Notes: a model not told the origin generated them from the sequence alone. A stretch of 17,621 bases of DNA from an uncultured Lentisphaeria bacterium (GCA_913042885.1 CAJWLW010000072.1:1-17621), one strand, 5' to 3'; shown: positions 5,554 through 14,020, counted from the first letter of the stretch. A program made the numbers and translations.

Positions 5554-8358
5554 TTACTCCCCCAGCGTCATCAAAGCATGGTTCCAGATATTGTGCCCCC
5601 AGTTGAGCAGCGGCTGGAAGCTGTAGACCAGGTGTGAATCTTTCCCGGTCTTATCGAGCCGCACCAGCATGAGATGCAATTGGTGTCCGGCGGCAGGCTG
5701 ACTTCGCGAATACTCGGGCAGTTGCGAAAACGGCACTGCGACCTCTACGGTGTAACCCGTATCGGTATCGCCGGGTTGGTTCAGCGTGCCGTTGCAAACG
5801 ACGCTGCGTTGCAGGCCTTCGATGTTTTCGACACTGCGATTGATCGATGCCCATTCGCTCAAGTTCTTCGAGTGCAGACTGTCGAAGACTGAATCGGATG
5901 GACTGATCACCAGTTCCCAGTAGCTGCCGGTACGGAACTGGGGCAGGATAAACATCTCGACGCAATCGTCGGAATAAACCGGTGCGTCGCGTTGCATCTC
6001 CGGTGCGACCAGGTCGGTGTCTGTGCAGGCGAACGCGAAATAGAGAAACCTGTCGTCCCACAGGATGCGCCATTCGGTCGCCGGCCCGCCCGCGGTCCGT
6101 TCGCTGATCGGATAGCTGTCCTTGAAAACGACAGCCGATCGCCATGCGGCATCATCCAGTTTGCCATCGATCGTCACGGGGCCGGTTGCTTTCGGTACCG
6201 TGAACGGTGCAGGTGTGGGAAAGTCGAGATTCTCCTCGACAAACGCGATTCGTCCACCGATGAACTCGCGCGCACTGGTCAGATTGAGCTTCGGCCGCCC
6301 GTCCGGTTCTTTGGCCAACACCCGCACACCCTCACGCTCCCACGCGCTCCTCGTGATAAACGTGTTGGCGTATTCGTGAATGGGTTTGCCGCGGGACGCT
6401 GCAACCGCTGCCTCGACGCGCGCCACCAGGAGCGAGTCATCCGGTTGTTCGACATCGATGATCCGGTCGAGGGCGGTCGTGACGCGCTGCGTCGTGCCGT
6501 CCGGCCAGGCGACGTGCAGATCGACATCGGCCGCGTGGTCGCCGAACCCGAAGTGCAGGACCAGGTCGTTTGCACTGCCCTGGGCGCCGCCGGATTCGAC
6601 CTGCCGCGTGATTATGCCGATACCCGGTACCTCAATCCTGACCTGCGCCCCGATGGCGGCGCGGTTCACCGTTTTCCCGTTGCCGGCCAGGCGCACGCTC
6701 AGCCAGTGATTGTCGTTGCCCTTGTTCTGGAAAACCTTGCCGTCGGTCACCAGGTCGACATCGCCGTCGTTGTCGTAATCGCCGCTGGCAGCCTGGTTGT
6801 TGCTGACTACCACACCCAGTCCGGCCGCCGCGGTGATACTGGTGAACGTCCAATCGCCGTCATTGCGGAAGAGCTGAGATTTGTTGCCTTCGTAAACAGC
6901 GGTGATGTACAAATCGAGATCACCGTCGTTGTCGAAATCCGCCGCCGTTGCACAGCCGTAAGATTCCTGCCAGTGGGGCCCGTCGAAGACCTTCTTTTTT
7001 TCGAACTGCCAGTTCCCTGCCGGCCCGAGGTTCCTATAGAGGGTCGCGTCGTCCTGCCGCCGGCCGTCGTGGTGGTTCAGGTTGGCATGGAACAGGTCGA
7101 AATGGCCGTCATTATCGAAGTCACCCCACACCGAGCTGATCGTGTGGCCGACGCCGTGGACACCTGCGGCAGCGCCGACGTCCGTGAGCTTGCCGTTGCC
7201 GTCGTTCTGGAACAGCGCGTTCGGCTGGAACCAGTAGCGCGAGGCCATCACGTCCATGTCGTTGTCCTCGTCGTAGTCGCAGGCAGTGACGGTGCGCGTG
7301 TAAAAGTTGCCGCCGATCGGTTGCACCGTGAATGAGGCAGCATTGTCATTCATCATGATCGAGTCCGTTTCGTTGCTGTTGGCGCCGCCGCCGATGAAGA
7401 GGTCGACGAACCCGTCGCCGTTCAGGTCGGCCCAGCAGTAGCAGGCGGGACTGGACTGCGGCAGCTTGGGAATCGGTATCTCCTCGAACTCGCCGCTGCC
7501 GGACAGGTTGCGATGCATTTGGGCGACTTTCAGATGATTGCGCCAGCCGAAGCGGTCGAGGTAGCCGTCGTTGTCGACGTCCGCAAAAATACCGGGGCCG
7601 GCTTCGTAGGCGTTCGGCCCGACCTGTATTTTCAACGGCAGCGGGGTGATCTGCCTGCCGCCATCATTACGCCACAGCAAGCCATCGCACAGATCGACGA
7701 AACCGTCATTGTCGTAGTCGACCCAGGCAATCGTGTGCCGCGAATTGAATCCAATGCCCTCGGCATACGGAAAGTTGATTTCGAGTGCCTTGCTCTTGTC
7801 GACGAACAGGCAGCCGTCCGGCGGTTTCGGTTCGGGCGGCAGGACGACGGGCAGGGTGAACGACTTGTCGCACCGGAGGTTCGAGGCAGGGATGATCTGC
7901 TTCTCGATCCCCGGCCCGCTCCACCACAGTTGCGTGGAGGCGTTGCCGCTCTTTTCGTAATAGTCCATGCGTATCGGGTAGTCGCCGGCGGTCAATTCAA
8001 CGACTGCCTGGTGCTCGGTGGCGCTTTGATCGATCCACTCGTCGATGATCATAGTCGCGCCGTCACCCGCTGTGTCGAGCCACAAACGCACCCCGTCATC
8101 GGTCACTGTGTAGAAGGTGTAGGTGCCGTCCGCCGGGGCCTGCACATGCCCGGACCAACTGATGCTGAACGGCTTGGTCGGGGTCGGTTCGTTGTCATCC
8201 CAGTTGAAGTCGATGACGGGATCAACCCGGGCCATGTGCTCCGTGTCCAACGCCAGGCCGGTGTAGTACCGCCCGAACAACCCCGGTTGCTGATCGGCGC
8301 GCAGACCCGCCGCAAGCACGATCAACACGCAGATCAGAATTTTCTTGGTTCTCTCCAT
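5554..8358 (-). CDS. Secreted PA14 / FG-GAP(VCBS) / UnbV-ASPIC / CBM9-like multidomain protein
   Basis: The 934-residue protein begins with a signal peptide (KILICVLIVLAAGLRA, cleavage near 21). A PA14-type domain (about 25-162) follows. Seven VCBS/FG-GAP calcium-loop repeats come next, such as DYDNDGFVD (214-222), DVDNDGYLD (260-268), DLNGDGFVD (311-319) and DFDNDGDLD (474-482). An ASPIC/UnbV-like domain (about 565-635) leads to a C-terminal CBM9-like domain (about 718-934, starting near VTIDGKLDDAAW). The repeats predict a seven-bladed propeller; PA14 and CBM9 usually bind carbohydrate, so this is probably a surface or secreted glycan-binding protein. No catalytic residues are identifiable. 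ATG 8358 gives a normal signal peptide and has AAGG 7 nt upstream. ATG 8403 overlaps the GH38 stop as ATGA and would add 15 charged residues; it may assist coupling. Confidence 0.88.
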   Translation of the reverse strand: MERTKKILICVLIVLAAGLRADQQPGLFGRYYTGLALDTEHMARVDPVIDFNWDDNEPTPTKPFSISWSGHVQAPADGTYTFYTVTDDGVRLWLDTAGDGATMIIDEWIDQSATEHQAVVELTAGDYPIRMDYYEKSGNASTQLWWSGPGIEKQIIPASNLRCDKSFTLPVVLPPEPKPPDGCLFVDKSKALEINFPYAEGIGFNSRHTIAWVDYDNDGFVDLCDGLLWRNDGGRQITPLPLKIQVGPNAYEAGPGIFADVDNDGYLDRFGWRNHLKVAQMHRNLSGSGEFEEIPIPKLPQSSPACYCWADLNGDGFVDLFIGGGANSNETDSIMMNDNAASFTVQPIGGNFYTRTVTACDYDEDNDMDVMASRYWFQPNALFQNDGNGKLTDVGAAAGVHGVGHTISSVWGDFDNDGHFDLFHANLNHHDGRRQDDATLYRNLGPAGNWQFEKKKVFDGPHWQESYGCATAADFDNDGDLDLYITAVYEGNKSQLFRNDGDWTFTSITAAAGLGVVVSNNQAASGDYDNDGDVDLVTDGKVFQNKGNDNHWLSVRLAGNGKTVNRAAIGAQVRIEVPGIGIITRQVESGGAQGSANDLVLHFGFGDHAADVDLHVAWPDGTTQRVTTALDRIIDVEQPDDSLLVARVEAAVAASRGKPIHEYANTFITRSAWEREGVRVLAKEPDGRPKLNLTSAREFIGGRIAFVEENLDFPTPAPFTVPKATGPVTIDGKLDDAAWRSAVVFKDSYPISERTAGGPATEWRILWDDRFLYFAFACTDTDLVAPEMQRDAPVYSDDCVEMFILPQFRTGSYWELVISPSDSVFDSLHSKNLSEWASINRSVENIEGLQRSVVCNGTLNQPGDTDTGYTVEVAVPFSQLPEYSRSQPAAGHQLHLMLVRLDKTGKDSHLVYSFQPLLNWGHNIWNHALMTLGE

Positions 8359-8363
8359 CAGCC

Positions 8364-8377
8364 TGCCTTGGTTAGTC
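8364..8377 (-). repeat. GACTAACCAAGGCA leader motif, includes the ribosome binding site
   Basis: On the minus strand GACTAACCAAGGCA lies just before the ATG at 8358 and supplies the AAGG Shine-Dalgarno. A near copy, GACTAATCAGGGCA (12 of 14 identical), lies at 5521-5534 in the leader of the next gene. A weaker third version, with GACTAACGCGGCA, spans the stop of the sialidase-like gene near 4343-4356. Confidence 0.4.
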
Positions 8378-8399
8378 CTGACATTTTTTTCTTCTTCAT

Positions 8400-11129
8400 T
8401 CATGTAGCCGACACGACAAACGTCTTAACCTCGAACGGCCCCAGCGCTATTCTATAGACGCCTTTCGCGAAGCGTTTGATCGGCTTTCCAGCTTCCTCGA
8501 TCATGTTGCATTCGCGCACCCGTAAGCCGCGGGTCTCGGCAAACGTCAGGGTGGCGGTCGTCTTGCGGTCGTTGATATTGAGCAGCCGCAGAACATAGCC
8601 GTTTTGCTTTTCATCGAACGGCTGTTTCACGCTGACCAACTGGACGCCGCTTCCTTTCACCGCCAGCAGCGGCGTCCGCGGCATTGTTCCTGCCGGCGCC
8701 AGGGTCGTTGGCAGCAACTGGTTCCGGGCATCGGCCTGCAGGGCCAGGTCCGGCATCCTGCCGAAGTGCGGGACGATCGAAAACTCGAAAAAGTGCCAGC
8801 CGTGGTCTTTCGTACCAGTGGTCGGCATCGGATAGTTGATGCAGTAATGGTTCAGGCAATAGCCGAATGCCGGCGAACGCAGCACCGAACAGAACATCGT
8901 CCCGTTCTCGATCCGCGCCGACGGCGTGCCGTAGTTGATCACCGCGAACCCGGGTTTGCCCTTGCGTGGCTTGTTGGCAACGAAATTCACCGCGGGCCAG
9001 TCACCGTTCGGGCTCCAAAGATGCGTCTCCTTCATTTCATAGCGCTTGCGTTCCAGCCAGCCGCCGGGGATCGAGTAGGTCCCGGTGTTCGACGTTGATG
9101 CGGTCGGGAACGCCACGCGGATGCGCCGGTTCGATGTTTTCCAGAACAGTTCGACCGAGACATCGACCCGCCGCGCATCGCGCAACAGGCGAAAGGTGAC
9201 ATACCACTCGATCCACAGGATCTCAGGGTCGCCTTCACTGGCGAACACCGTCGACGGCAGCCAGTGCCCGCCGTAGTATGCCTCTTGATACCCGTCGAAC
9301 TGCAGAGCGCCCAGGAACTCGGTGTACTGTGCCGTGCCTTTCCGCCACTCGGGAATTTTCCGTGTGCCCCACGGGTTCCCGTTGTCTTCCTCGACAAACA
9401 GTTCGCCGATCTTGATCGCCCCGGCCTTCATCGAGGCGCCCGATGCACGGTCGATGATCGCCTCGACGCCGTTGTCGCCGAGCGTGACGGTGACGTGCCG
9501 GTTGCTCAACTTCGGTCCGGTGATCGGTGTGGGGCCGGCCGTCTTCTCGATGCTGAACTCCGACCATTGCAGCGGGTCCAGTTTTGAGAACTCCGCAAAC
9601 ATGGAACAGGTGTCGGGCCGGTTTCTTGTACTTGGGCCGACGGCGGAGCTGGATCGGTAAGTGACCGTCGGCAGGGCGGGGGAGTCGGCGTGAAGCGCCG
9701 GAATGACCGGGTGCCGTTTGCCGGCTTGATCGACCAGCACATAGTGTTCGCCGCTGCGCCAATCGAAATCCGGCAGCTCTGCCCGGCAGGCGTTTTTTTG
9801 CGGGGAGAGCCCGAAGACGGTGAGCTTCTTGTTCAGGTTCCGGCGCCATTGCTCGGATGAGGCGTTGCCTTTGGTCGTGCGCCGCAGCGTCTTGACCGCG
9901 AGCTTGCGGGTGTTTCGCTGGTGCGCATACAGCCGGAGCATTAATTCGCGCGCGGCTATATCCATGCTCGTGCCGGTGACCGAATCGTGGAAGAAAAACA
10001 GCGGCAGCTCGAGGAAGTGTCGCCGCCATTCTTTGGGGCGCACGTCGAGCCCGTTGGTCAGCGCGAGCGCCGTCTCCCAGCCAAAGAAATTCGCCTCGCA
10101 GCGGCGTGCTTCTGTCTTGGTCCGGATGCGCGTGACATGGCAGCCGTTCAGGACCGGGTTGTTGTCGACTCCGGGAGACAACAGGCCGCTGGGCCGTTCC
10201 GGGGTAACGACAGCGGCGTTCATGACCGGGTTGTTGTCGACCTGGGGCGCCACGAATGTAGCGCCGTGCTTTTTTCGGTCGGCCTTGTAGACGGCTGCAA
10301 AGGTCATGCGGCTCGTACCCCACTCGTAGCTGACGTCGGGGTCTTCCTTCTGCCATTTTGCGAAGTTCGCATTCATCCCGTCGTGCGGCAGCATTTCTTC
10401 GGAGCAGATGCTGTAGACGCCTGCGGGACCGTCGACATCCTTCGGGTCAACCGGCTTGAGTTCGGGATAGAAGTTCTGCGGCAGATCGATGCCGGCACCT
10501 TTGCAGACTTTGCAGGACTCCCGGTTGTAGCCGTCGCAGCTGCGGCACGGCTCGTGGTAGCAGTGGTCGAAGAAGTAGGCTTGCCCGTCACCCCAGACCT
10601 CGCACCAGATCTCGCTGCCGTCGATGCCGCGCCAGATTTTTCCACCCGACGGGCGGTACGACAGCCCGAGCACGACGTCGAAACCACAACCACCGATGAC
10701 CTGCGGGAACTGTGCCGAAGACCCGAACCCGTCCGCATGGTAAGCGGACAATGGCGGCATCTCGAGCACGTCCTTGCAGTAGCGCACGCCCGACGCCATG
10801 TTGCGAATCATCGTCTCGAGGTTGCACAGGTTGACGTCGATAATCGCCTCGCCGGAGCCATGCATTTCCCAAAGGCCCTGGCGATACAGTGCTTTCACGC
10901 GTTTGAGATCGGCCGGATGCCGCTCGAGGTATTTGCGCATCGTCAGCGCCTGTTCGACCTGGTAGGCGCCGCGGCCGGTCTCGGCCAGCTCGATGTTGCG
11001 CGCGATGACCAGCTCCTCGAGCTCGCTGTAGCTCAGCCAGCGTTTGCCCTCGTACTCACAGGGCATCTCCCAGGTGCGTCGCCAAAGCAGGTCGAAGTGG
11101 TTGGAATGCGTGGCGTAGATTTTTTTCAT
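8400..11129 (-). CDS. Glycoside hydrolase family 38 alpha-mannosidase with an embedded cysteine cluster
   Basis: The 909-residue protein shows the GH38 active site. HFDLLW (11-16) matches the zinc-binding His-x-Asp of HNDPGW, HADGFGSS (131-138) matches the nucleophile segment DPFGHS with Asp133, and HDSVTGTS (381-388) matches HHDAITGT. Length and the C-terminal beta-rich half (about 480-909) also fit. GH38 enzymes release alpha-linked mannose with retention. Two features are unusual: a double CxxCxG cluster at 190-213 resembling a DnaJ zinc finger, and a 24-residue tandem duplication (VDNNPVMN at 297, VDNNPVLN at 321) just before the GCHVTR segment. The ATG at 11129 was chosen because the domain starts immediately; an upstream GTG at 11195 would add 22 unrelated residues. 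There is no signal peptide, so it probably acts on imported oligosaccharides. Its stop overlaps a possible ATG of the next gene. Confidence 0.9.
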   Translation of the reverse strand: MKKIYATHSNHFDLLWRRTWEMPCEYEGKRWLSYSELEELVIARNIELAETGRGAYQVEQALTMRKYLERHPADLKRVKALYRQGLWEMHGSGEAIIDVNLCNLETMIRNMASGVRYCKDVLEMPPLSAYHADGFGSSAQFPQVIGGCGFDVVLGLSYRPSGGKIWRGIDGSEIWCEVWGDGQAYFFDHCYHEPCRSCDGYNRESCKVCKGAGIDLPQNFYPELKPVDPKDVDGPAGVYSICSEEMLPHDGMNANFAKWQKEDPDVSYEWGTSRMTFAAVYKADRKKHGATFVAPQVDNNPVMNAAVVTPERPSGLLSPGVDNNPVLNGCHVTRIRTKTEARRCEANFFGWETALALTNGLDVRPKEWRRHFLELPLFFFHDSVTGTSMDIAARELMLRLYAHQRNTRKLAVKTLRRTTKGNASSEQWRRNLNKKLTVFGLSPQKNACRAELPDFDWRSGEHYVLVDQAGKRHPVIPALHADSPALPTVTYRSSSAVGPSTRNRPDTCSMFAEFSKLDPLQWSEFSIEKTAGPTPITGPKLSNRHVTVTLGDNGVEAIIDRASGASMKAGAIKIGELFVEEDNGNPWGTRKIPEWRKGTAQYTEFLGALQFDGYQEAYYGGHWLPSTVFASEGDPEILWIEWYVTFRLLRDARRVDVSVELFWKTSNRRIRVAFPTASTSNTGTYSIPGGWLERKRYEMKETHLWSPNGDWPAVNFVANKPRKGKPGFAVINYGTPSARIENGTMFCSVLRSPAFGYCLNHYCINYPMPTTGTKDHGWHFFEFSIVPHFGRMPDLALQADARNQLLPTTLAPAGTMPRTPLLAVKGSGVQLVSVKQPFDEKQNGYVLRLLNINDRKTTATLTFAETRGLRVRECNMIEEAGKPIKRFAKGVYRIALGPFEVKTFVVSAT
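10145..10241. repeat. 25-bp direct repeat, 72-bp period, inside the GH38 gene
   Basis: The segments 10145-10169 and 10217-10241 are identical at 24 of 25 bases and start 72 nt apart, exactly 24 codons. They encode the twin VDNNPV(M/L)N motifs. The high DNA identity suggests a fairly recent in-frame tandem duplication or strong constraint. Confidence 0.8.
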
Positions 11130-11667
11130 GGCAGAATCAGGGGTTGTGAGGGCAGCTGAACGAGGAAGGTACCGAAGCGGAGCCGGTCTGTCCACCGGCC
11201 CGGTTGGTGTCCTGGTTCACCGGGAATTGGACAATCGGGATGTCGTAATAAGCTACTGATTTTGATTGACCGGGCACGGCCCCCGGAGGGTTGCACTTCA
11301 GCCTATCCGGCCGCCGTTTTACCCGACAGTTTTCAACGTAATCGATCATCCCGTCGCTTCAAGTTTGCGCCGTTCTTGTCGCCGTTGTCTCATGCTGCAG
11401 CCTGCTGCTTGGCGACAGCGCCGCCGACTGGTCAGTTCGGCGTGGAGGCTGTAGGCTATCCCGACTATGAGCGTTGTATCGCAAGACTGTTTTCCGCTTC
11501 AACGCCGGTGGCGGTTCCGAGCTGCGGAATTTCGGCCATTGGATTCTCGGACCACTGGGATCAGGTGTGCAACAAACCGGTGACAAATGAAGGAAGCCCG
11601 ATCTGGAGCAGTGACGTAAAGAACCGCAGTCCCGTGCAGACCCGAAGGCAGACCCACAGGTTCCCCC
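11130..11667. other. Divergent intergenic region between GH38 and phnW (538 nt)
   Basis: This region must hold the promoters of both divergent gene sets. I see no convincing -35/-10 pair. Two hairpins lie near the GH38 side: GCCGGT/ACCGGC with a 6-nt loop (11182-11199), and CCCGGT/ACCGGG with a 14-nt loop (about 11199-11224). Two open frames, 11137-11349 on minus and 11262-11711 on plus, have odd composition and no clear ribosome binding site; I do not call them genes. Decayed coding DNA cannot be excluded. Confidence 0.4.
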
Positions 11668-12858
11668 ATGAAACCAGAAACTTCGCAGAGCGCCACGGAC
11701 AGGCCGATTGATCCGGATTTGATTCCGGACAACCCGTACCTGTTGCTTACGCCCGGACCGCTGAGCACATCGAAGTCTGTTCGCGCCACGATGCTTCGGG
11801 ACTGGTGCACTTGGGACGACGACTACAACCATGGCGTCGTGCAGGATGTTCGTGCTCGTCTCGTCAGCCTAGCCACATCGCGACCGGGTTACACGTCGGT
11901 GCTGATGCAGGGCAGCGGGACATTCGGCGTTGAGGCGACGATCGGCAGCGTTGTGCCGGAAGACGGGAAACTTCTTGTCCTGGCCAACGGCGGCTATGGC
12001 GACCGCATCGTGCAAATCGCTGAGCGGCTGCGGATTTCCACCGTCGTTCTTGACAGCGGCGAGATTGCCCCACCGGACTGCGCTGCGCTCGAGGCGAAGT
12101 TGACTGCCGATCCGGCGGTCACACATGTCGCCGTAGTCCACTGCGAGACAACGACGGGGATCCTCAATCCGATTGCCGATATCGCGGCGGTCGTCAAAGG
12201 CTGCGGCAAGACATTCATCGTTGACGCCATGAGCAGCTTCGGCGGCATCCCGATGAACGTTGAAGCGCTCGGCATTGATTTCCTGATCAGCAGCGCGAAC
12301 AAGTGCATTGAGGGGGTGCCGGGTTTCTGCTTCGTCATCGCCAGAGAGGAATCGCTGGAGCGCAGCTGCGGTCGTGCCCGCTCGCTGAGCCTCGACCTCC
12401 ACGAGCAGTGGCGGACGATGGAGGAGGGACACGGTAAATGGCGCTACACGTCGCCGACGCACGTTGTCCGGGCCTTCCAGCAGGCGCTGCTCGAGCTGGA
12501 CGCGGAGGGTGGTGTCGCGGCGCGACACAACCGCTACGCCGAGAACCAGCGTGTGCTGGTGAAAGGCATGGAGAGCCTCGGTTTCCGCTGCCTTCTGCCG
12601 CGGGAGAACCAGTCGCCGATCATCACGGCTTTCTTCGAGCCCGACGACGACGCCTACGACTTTTTACGCTTCTATGAAGCGATCAAACGGCAGGGATTCG
12701 TCATCTATCCCGGAAAAGTGAGTGTCGCCGACACCTTCCGCATCGGTACCATCGGCCAGGTATTCCCGGACGACGTGCAGCGTCTGCTGCGCGCGATCGG
12801 AGCGGCGTGCTGCTGGCATCCTGAACATGATGATACGGTTTCAGGTCTCAGCGATTGA
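11668..12858 (+). CDS. phnW: 2-aminoethylphosphonate--pyruvate transaminase
   Basis: This 396-residue class V PLP-dependent aminotransferase matches PhnW along its length: [10 protein letters not shown] (26-35), [11 protein letters not shown] (44-54), [16 protein letters not shown] (79-94), VDAMSSFGG (185-193) with the cofactor-contacting Asp186, [13 protein letters not shown] (208-220) with the Schiff-base Lys212, and DTFRIGTIG (355-363) with the substrate-binding Arg358. It converts 2-aminoethylphosphonate and pyruvate to phosphonoacetaldehyde and alanine in the cytoplasm. About 20 residues precede the usual start and a short Cys/His/Asp-rich tail extends the C-terminus. The ATG at 11668 has only a weak AGG upstream. 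The usual next-step enzymes (PhnX, or PhnY with PhnA) are not recognisable beside it; a metallophosphoesterase follows instead. Function is secure from the motifs, although related aminotransferases acting on other small phosphonates are possible. Confidence 0.92.
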   Translation: MKPETSQSATDRPIDPDLIPDNPYLLLTPGPLSTSKSVRATMLRDWCTWDDDYNHGVVQDVRARLVSLATSRPGYTSVLMQGSGTFGVEATIGSVVPEDGKLLVLANGGYGDRIVQIAERLRISTVVLDSGEIAPPDCAALEAKLTADPAVTHVAVVHCETTTGILNPIADIAAVVKGCGKTFIVDAMSSFGGIPMNVEALGIDFLISSANKCIEGVPGFCFVIAREESLERSCGRARSLSLDLHEQWRTMEEGHGKWRYTSPTHVVRAFQQALLELDAEGGVAARHNRYAENQRVLVKGMESLGFRCLLPRENQSPIITAFFEPDDDAYDFLRFYEAIKRQGFVIYPGKVSVADTFRIGTIGQVFPDDVQRLLRAIGAACCWHPEHDDTVSGLSD

Positions 12859-13145
12859 CCGGCCCCCATGTCTGCGAGGAGCGCCCGGCGCCACGGGTAC
12901 GGAAGGCGCGATCAATGTCGATGAAGAAGCCCGGAGACGGATCTTTCACTTGCCGGGTCGAGGTCTGGAGTCCGGCCCCGGCGCTTGATGTTCCCAGGTC
13001 TGCCAGCAGATTAACCGGAACTGGTTCTACTTTGCCGGAATGGAGAATCGGAGTCGTGCAGTACTGGAGTACTCAGTCCAAAGTCGTATACTCCAATTAA
13101 CGCCAACACCCTATGCCTGATCACAAACCTTCCGCGGGAAGCTTC
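12859..13145. other. Intergenic region with inverted repeat before the metallophosphoesterase
   Basis: This 287-nt gap has no credible gene. Near its end TGGAGTA (13065-13071) and TACTCCA (13089-13095) form an inverted repeat with a 17-nt loop, and GAGTACTC (about 13067-13074) is itself a palindrome. It lies 50-80 nt before the metallophosphoesterase start, where an operator or leader structure would sit. No clear promoter hexamers or T-run terminator are visible. Confidence 0.35.
13136..13141 (+). promoter_or_regulatory. Ribosome binding site of the metallophosphoesterase gene
   Basis: GGGAAG lies 4 nt before the ATG at 13146 and favours it over the upstream ATG at 13113, which has no such sequence. 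Confidence 0.5.
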
Positions 13146-13910
13146 ATGTCCGACTCATTCCACTTTGCTTTCATCACCGACTCCCAGATCGGTTGTAACA
13201 GTCCATTCGGCCTGAACGCGCGTGTCAGCGATCGCTCACGCCTGGAAAGTGCGATCGGGTATATCAACGACGATGAGAACGAGATCGATTTTGCCATCTT
13301 CGGCGGTGACCTGGTCAATCGCTTCGATTCGGCCGAGGAGCTGGATATCGTCATGGAATGCCTCGGCATGCTGGAGCGGCCGTATTACGGCGTCTCCGGC
13401 AATCACGACGAGGGCGGCAAACACTGGCTGGAACCGGAGGTAAGTACGGAGTCGCCGTATTTCGACCGCGGCGCTCCTGCCGGGTTTTCGTTTACTCATG
13501 AAGGCGCGTCGTTCCTCGGGCTCAACGCGCTGCATCTCCGCGGCGACCTGGACGAAGACCTGCAGCAGGCGGAGTGGGAGGTCATGAAACAGCATTTCGC
13601 GGCGGTCGATGCTGCCGCCACGCACCGGTTCGTGGTTATGCACTGGCCGCTGCTGGTGCAGCAGCCGGACGAGGAGGAAACGTACTGGAACATGGAAAAT
13701 CGCCACGAGATTATCGCCTTCTTCAAGGCGAACAACGTTTCCTGTGTGCTGACCGGGCACTACCATCACGATATTGTCGGCACCTGGCACGGCATCCCGC
13801 TGCTCGGCAGTGTCGGCACCTCACAGGTATTTCACGGACCGCAATCCTGTGCGTTCGAGCACGTCACCGTTTTTCCTGATGGTTGGATGTCGCGTCGGGT
13901 GGATGTGTAA
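13146..13910 (+). CDS. Calcineurin-like metallophosphoesterase, CPPED1-like
   Basis: The 254-residue protein has the five metallophosphoesterase motifs in order: FITDSQIG (9-16), GGDLVNR (53-59), GNHDEG (85-90), VMHWPLL (164-170) and TGHYHHD (203-209). The metal ligands Asp12, Asp55, Asn86, His166, His205 and His207 are present. The usual D-x-H of the first motif is D-S-Q, as in the CPPED1/CSTP1 type where the His is also Gln. Members of the superfamily hydrolyse phosphomonoesters or phosphodiesters using two metals. There is no signal peptide, so it should be cytoplasmic. It follows phnW on the same strand but 287 nt away, so shared transcription is uncertain. A role in removing a phosphoryl group from a phosphonate- or phosphate-containing intermediate is only an inference from position. 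An alternative start at 13113 would add 11 residues. Confidence 0.85.
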   Translation: MSDSFHFAFITDSQIGCNSPFGLNARVSDRSRLESAIGYINDDENEIDFAIFGGDLVNRFDSAEELDIVMECLGMLERPYYGVSGNHDEGGKHWLEPEVSTESPYFDRGAPAGFSFTHEGASFLGLNALHLRGDLDEDLQQAEWEVMKQHFAAVDAAATHRFVVMHWPLLVQQPDEEETYWNMENRHEIIAFFKANNVSCVLTGHYHHDIVGTWHGIPLLGSVGTSQVFHGPQSCAFEHVTVFPDGWMSRRVDV

Positions 13911-14020
13911 CTGCCGGCTCTGCAACTTTGAGTGGAGCAGGCGTTGCGCCGCGAACCTGAACATTGTTTTCGTTGACCAAACGCGCCGGTTATAGGACGA
14001 CACCCTCAGCCTCAGGCGGT

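Noticed and set aside
5992..7335. 447-codon open frame on + opposite the PA14/VCBS gene
   Set aside because: It is antisense to a protein with clear domains, has no ribosome binding site, and its Val/Arg-rich translation is typical of the complement of repeated GAC/GAT-rich VCBS codons.
7513..8457. 314-codon open frame on + opposite the PA14 domain
   Set aside because: It is a shadow of the real minus-strand gene and has no start signal.
9987..11159. 390-codon open frame on + opposite the GH38 gene
   Set aside because: It is antisense to conserved GH38 motifs and its translation shows no family features; high GC leaves this frame free of stops.
11137..11349. 70-codon open frame on - ending 7 nt before the GH38 start
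   Set aside because: The position would suit a leader peptide, but there is no good ribosome binding site and no attenuator-like structure or conserved pattern to support it.
11262..11711. 149-codon open frame on + overlapping the phnW start
   Set aside because: It overlaps the phnW coding start in another frame and has low-complexity composition with no recognisable domain.
13974..13996. Promoter TTGACC/TAGGAC before the secreted TIM-barrel gene
   Set aside because: The spacer is only 14 nt and the -10 match is poor, so it is not reported as a feature.
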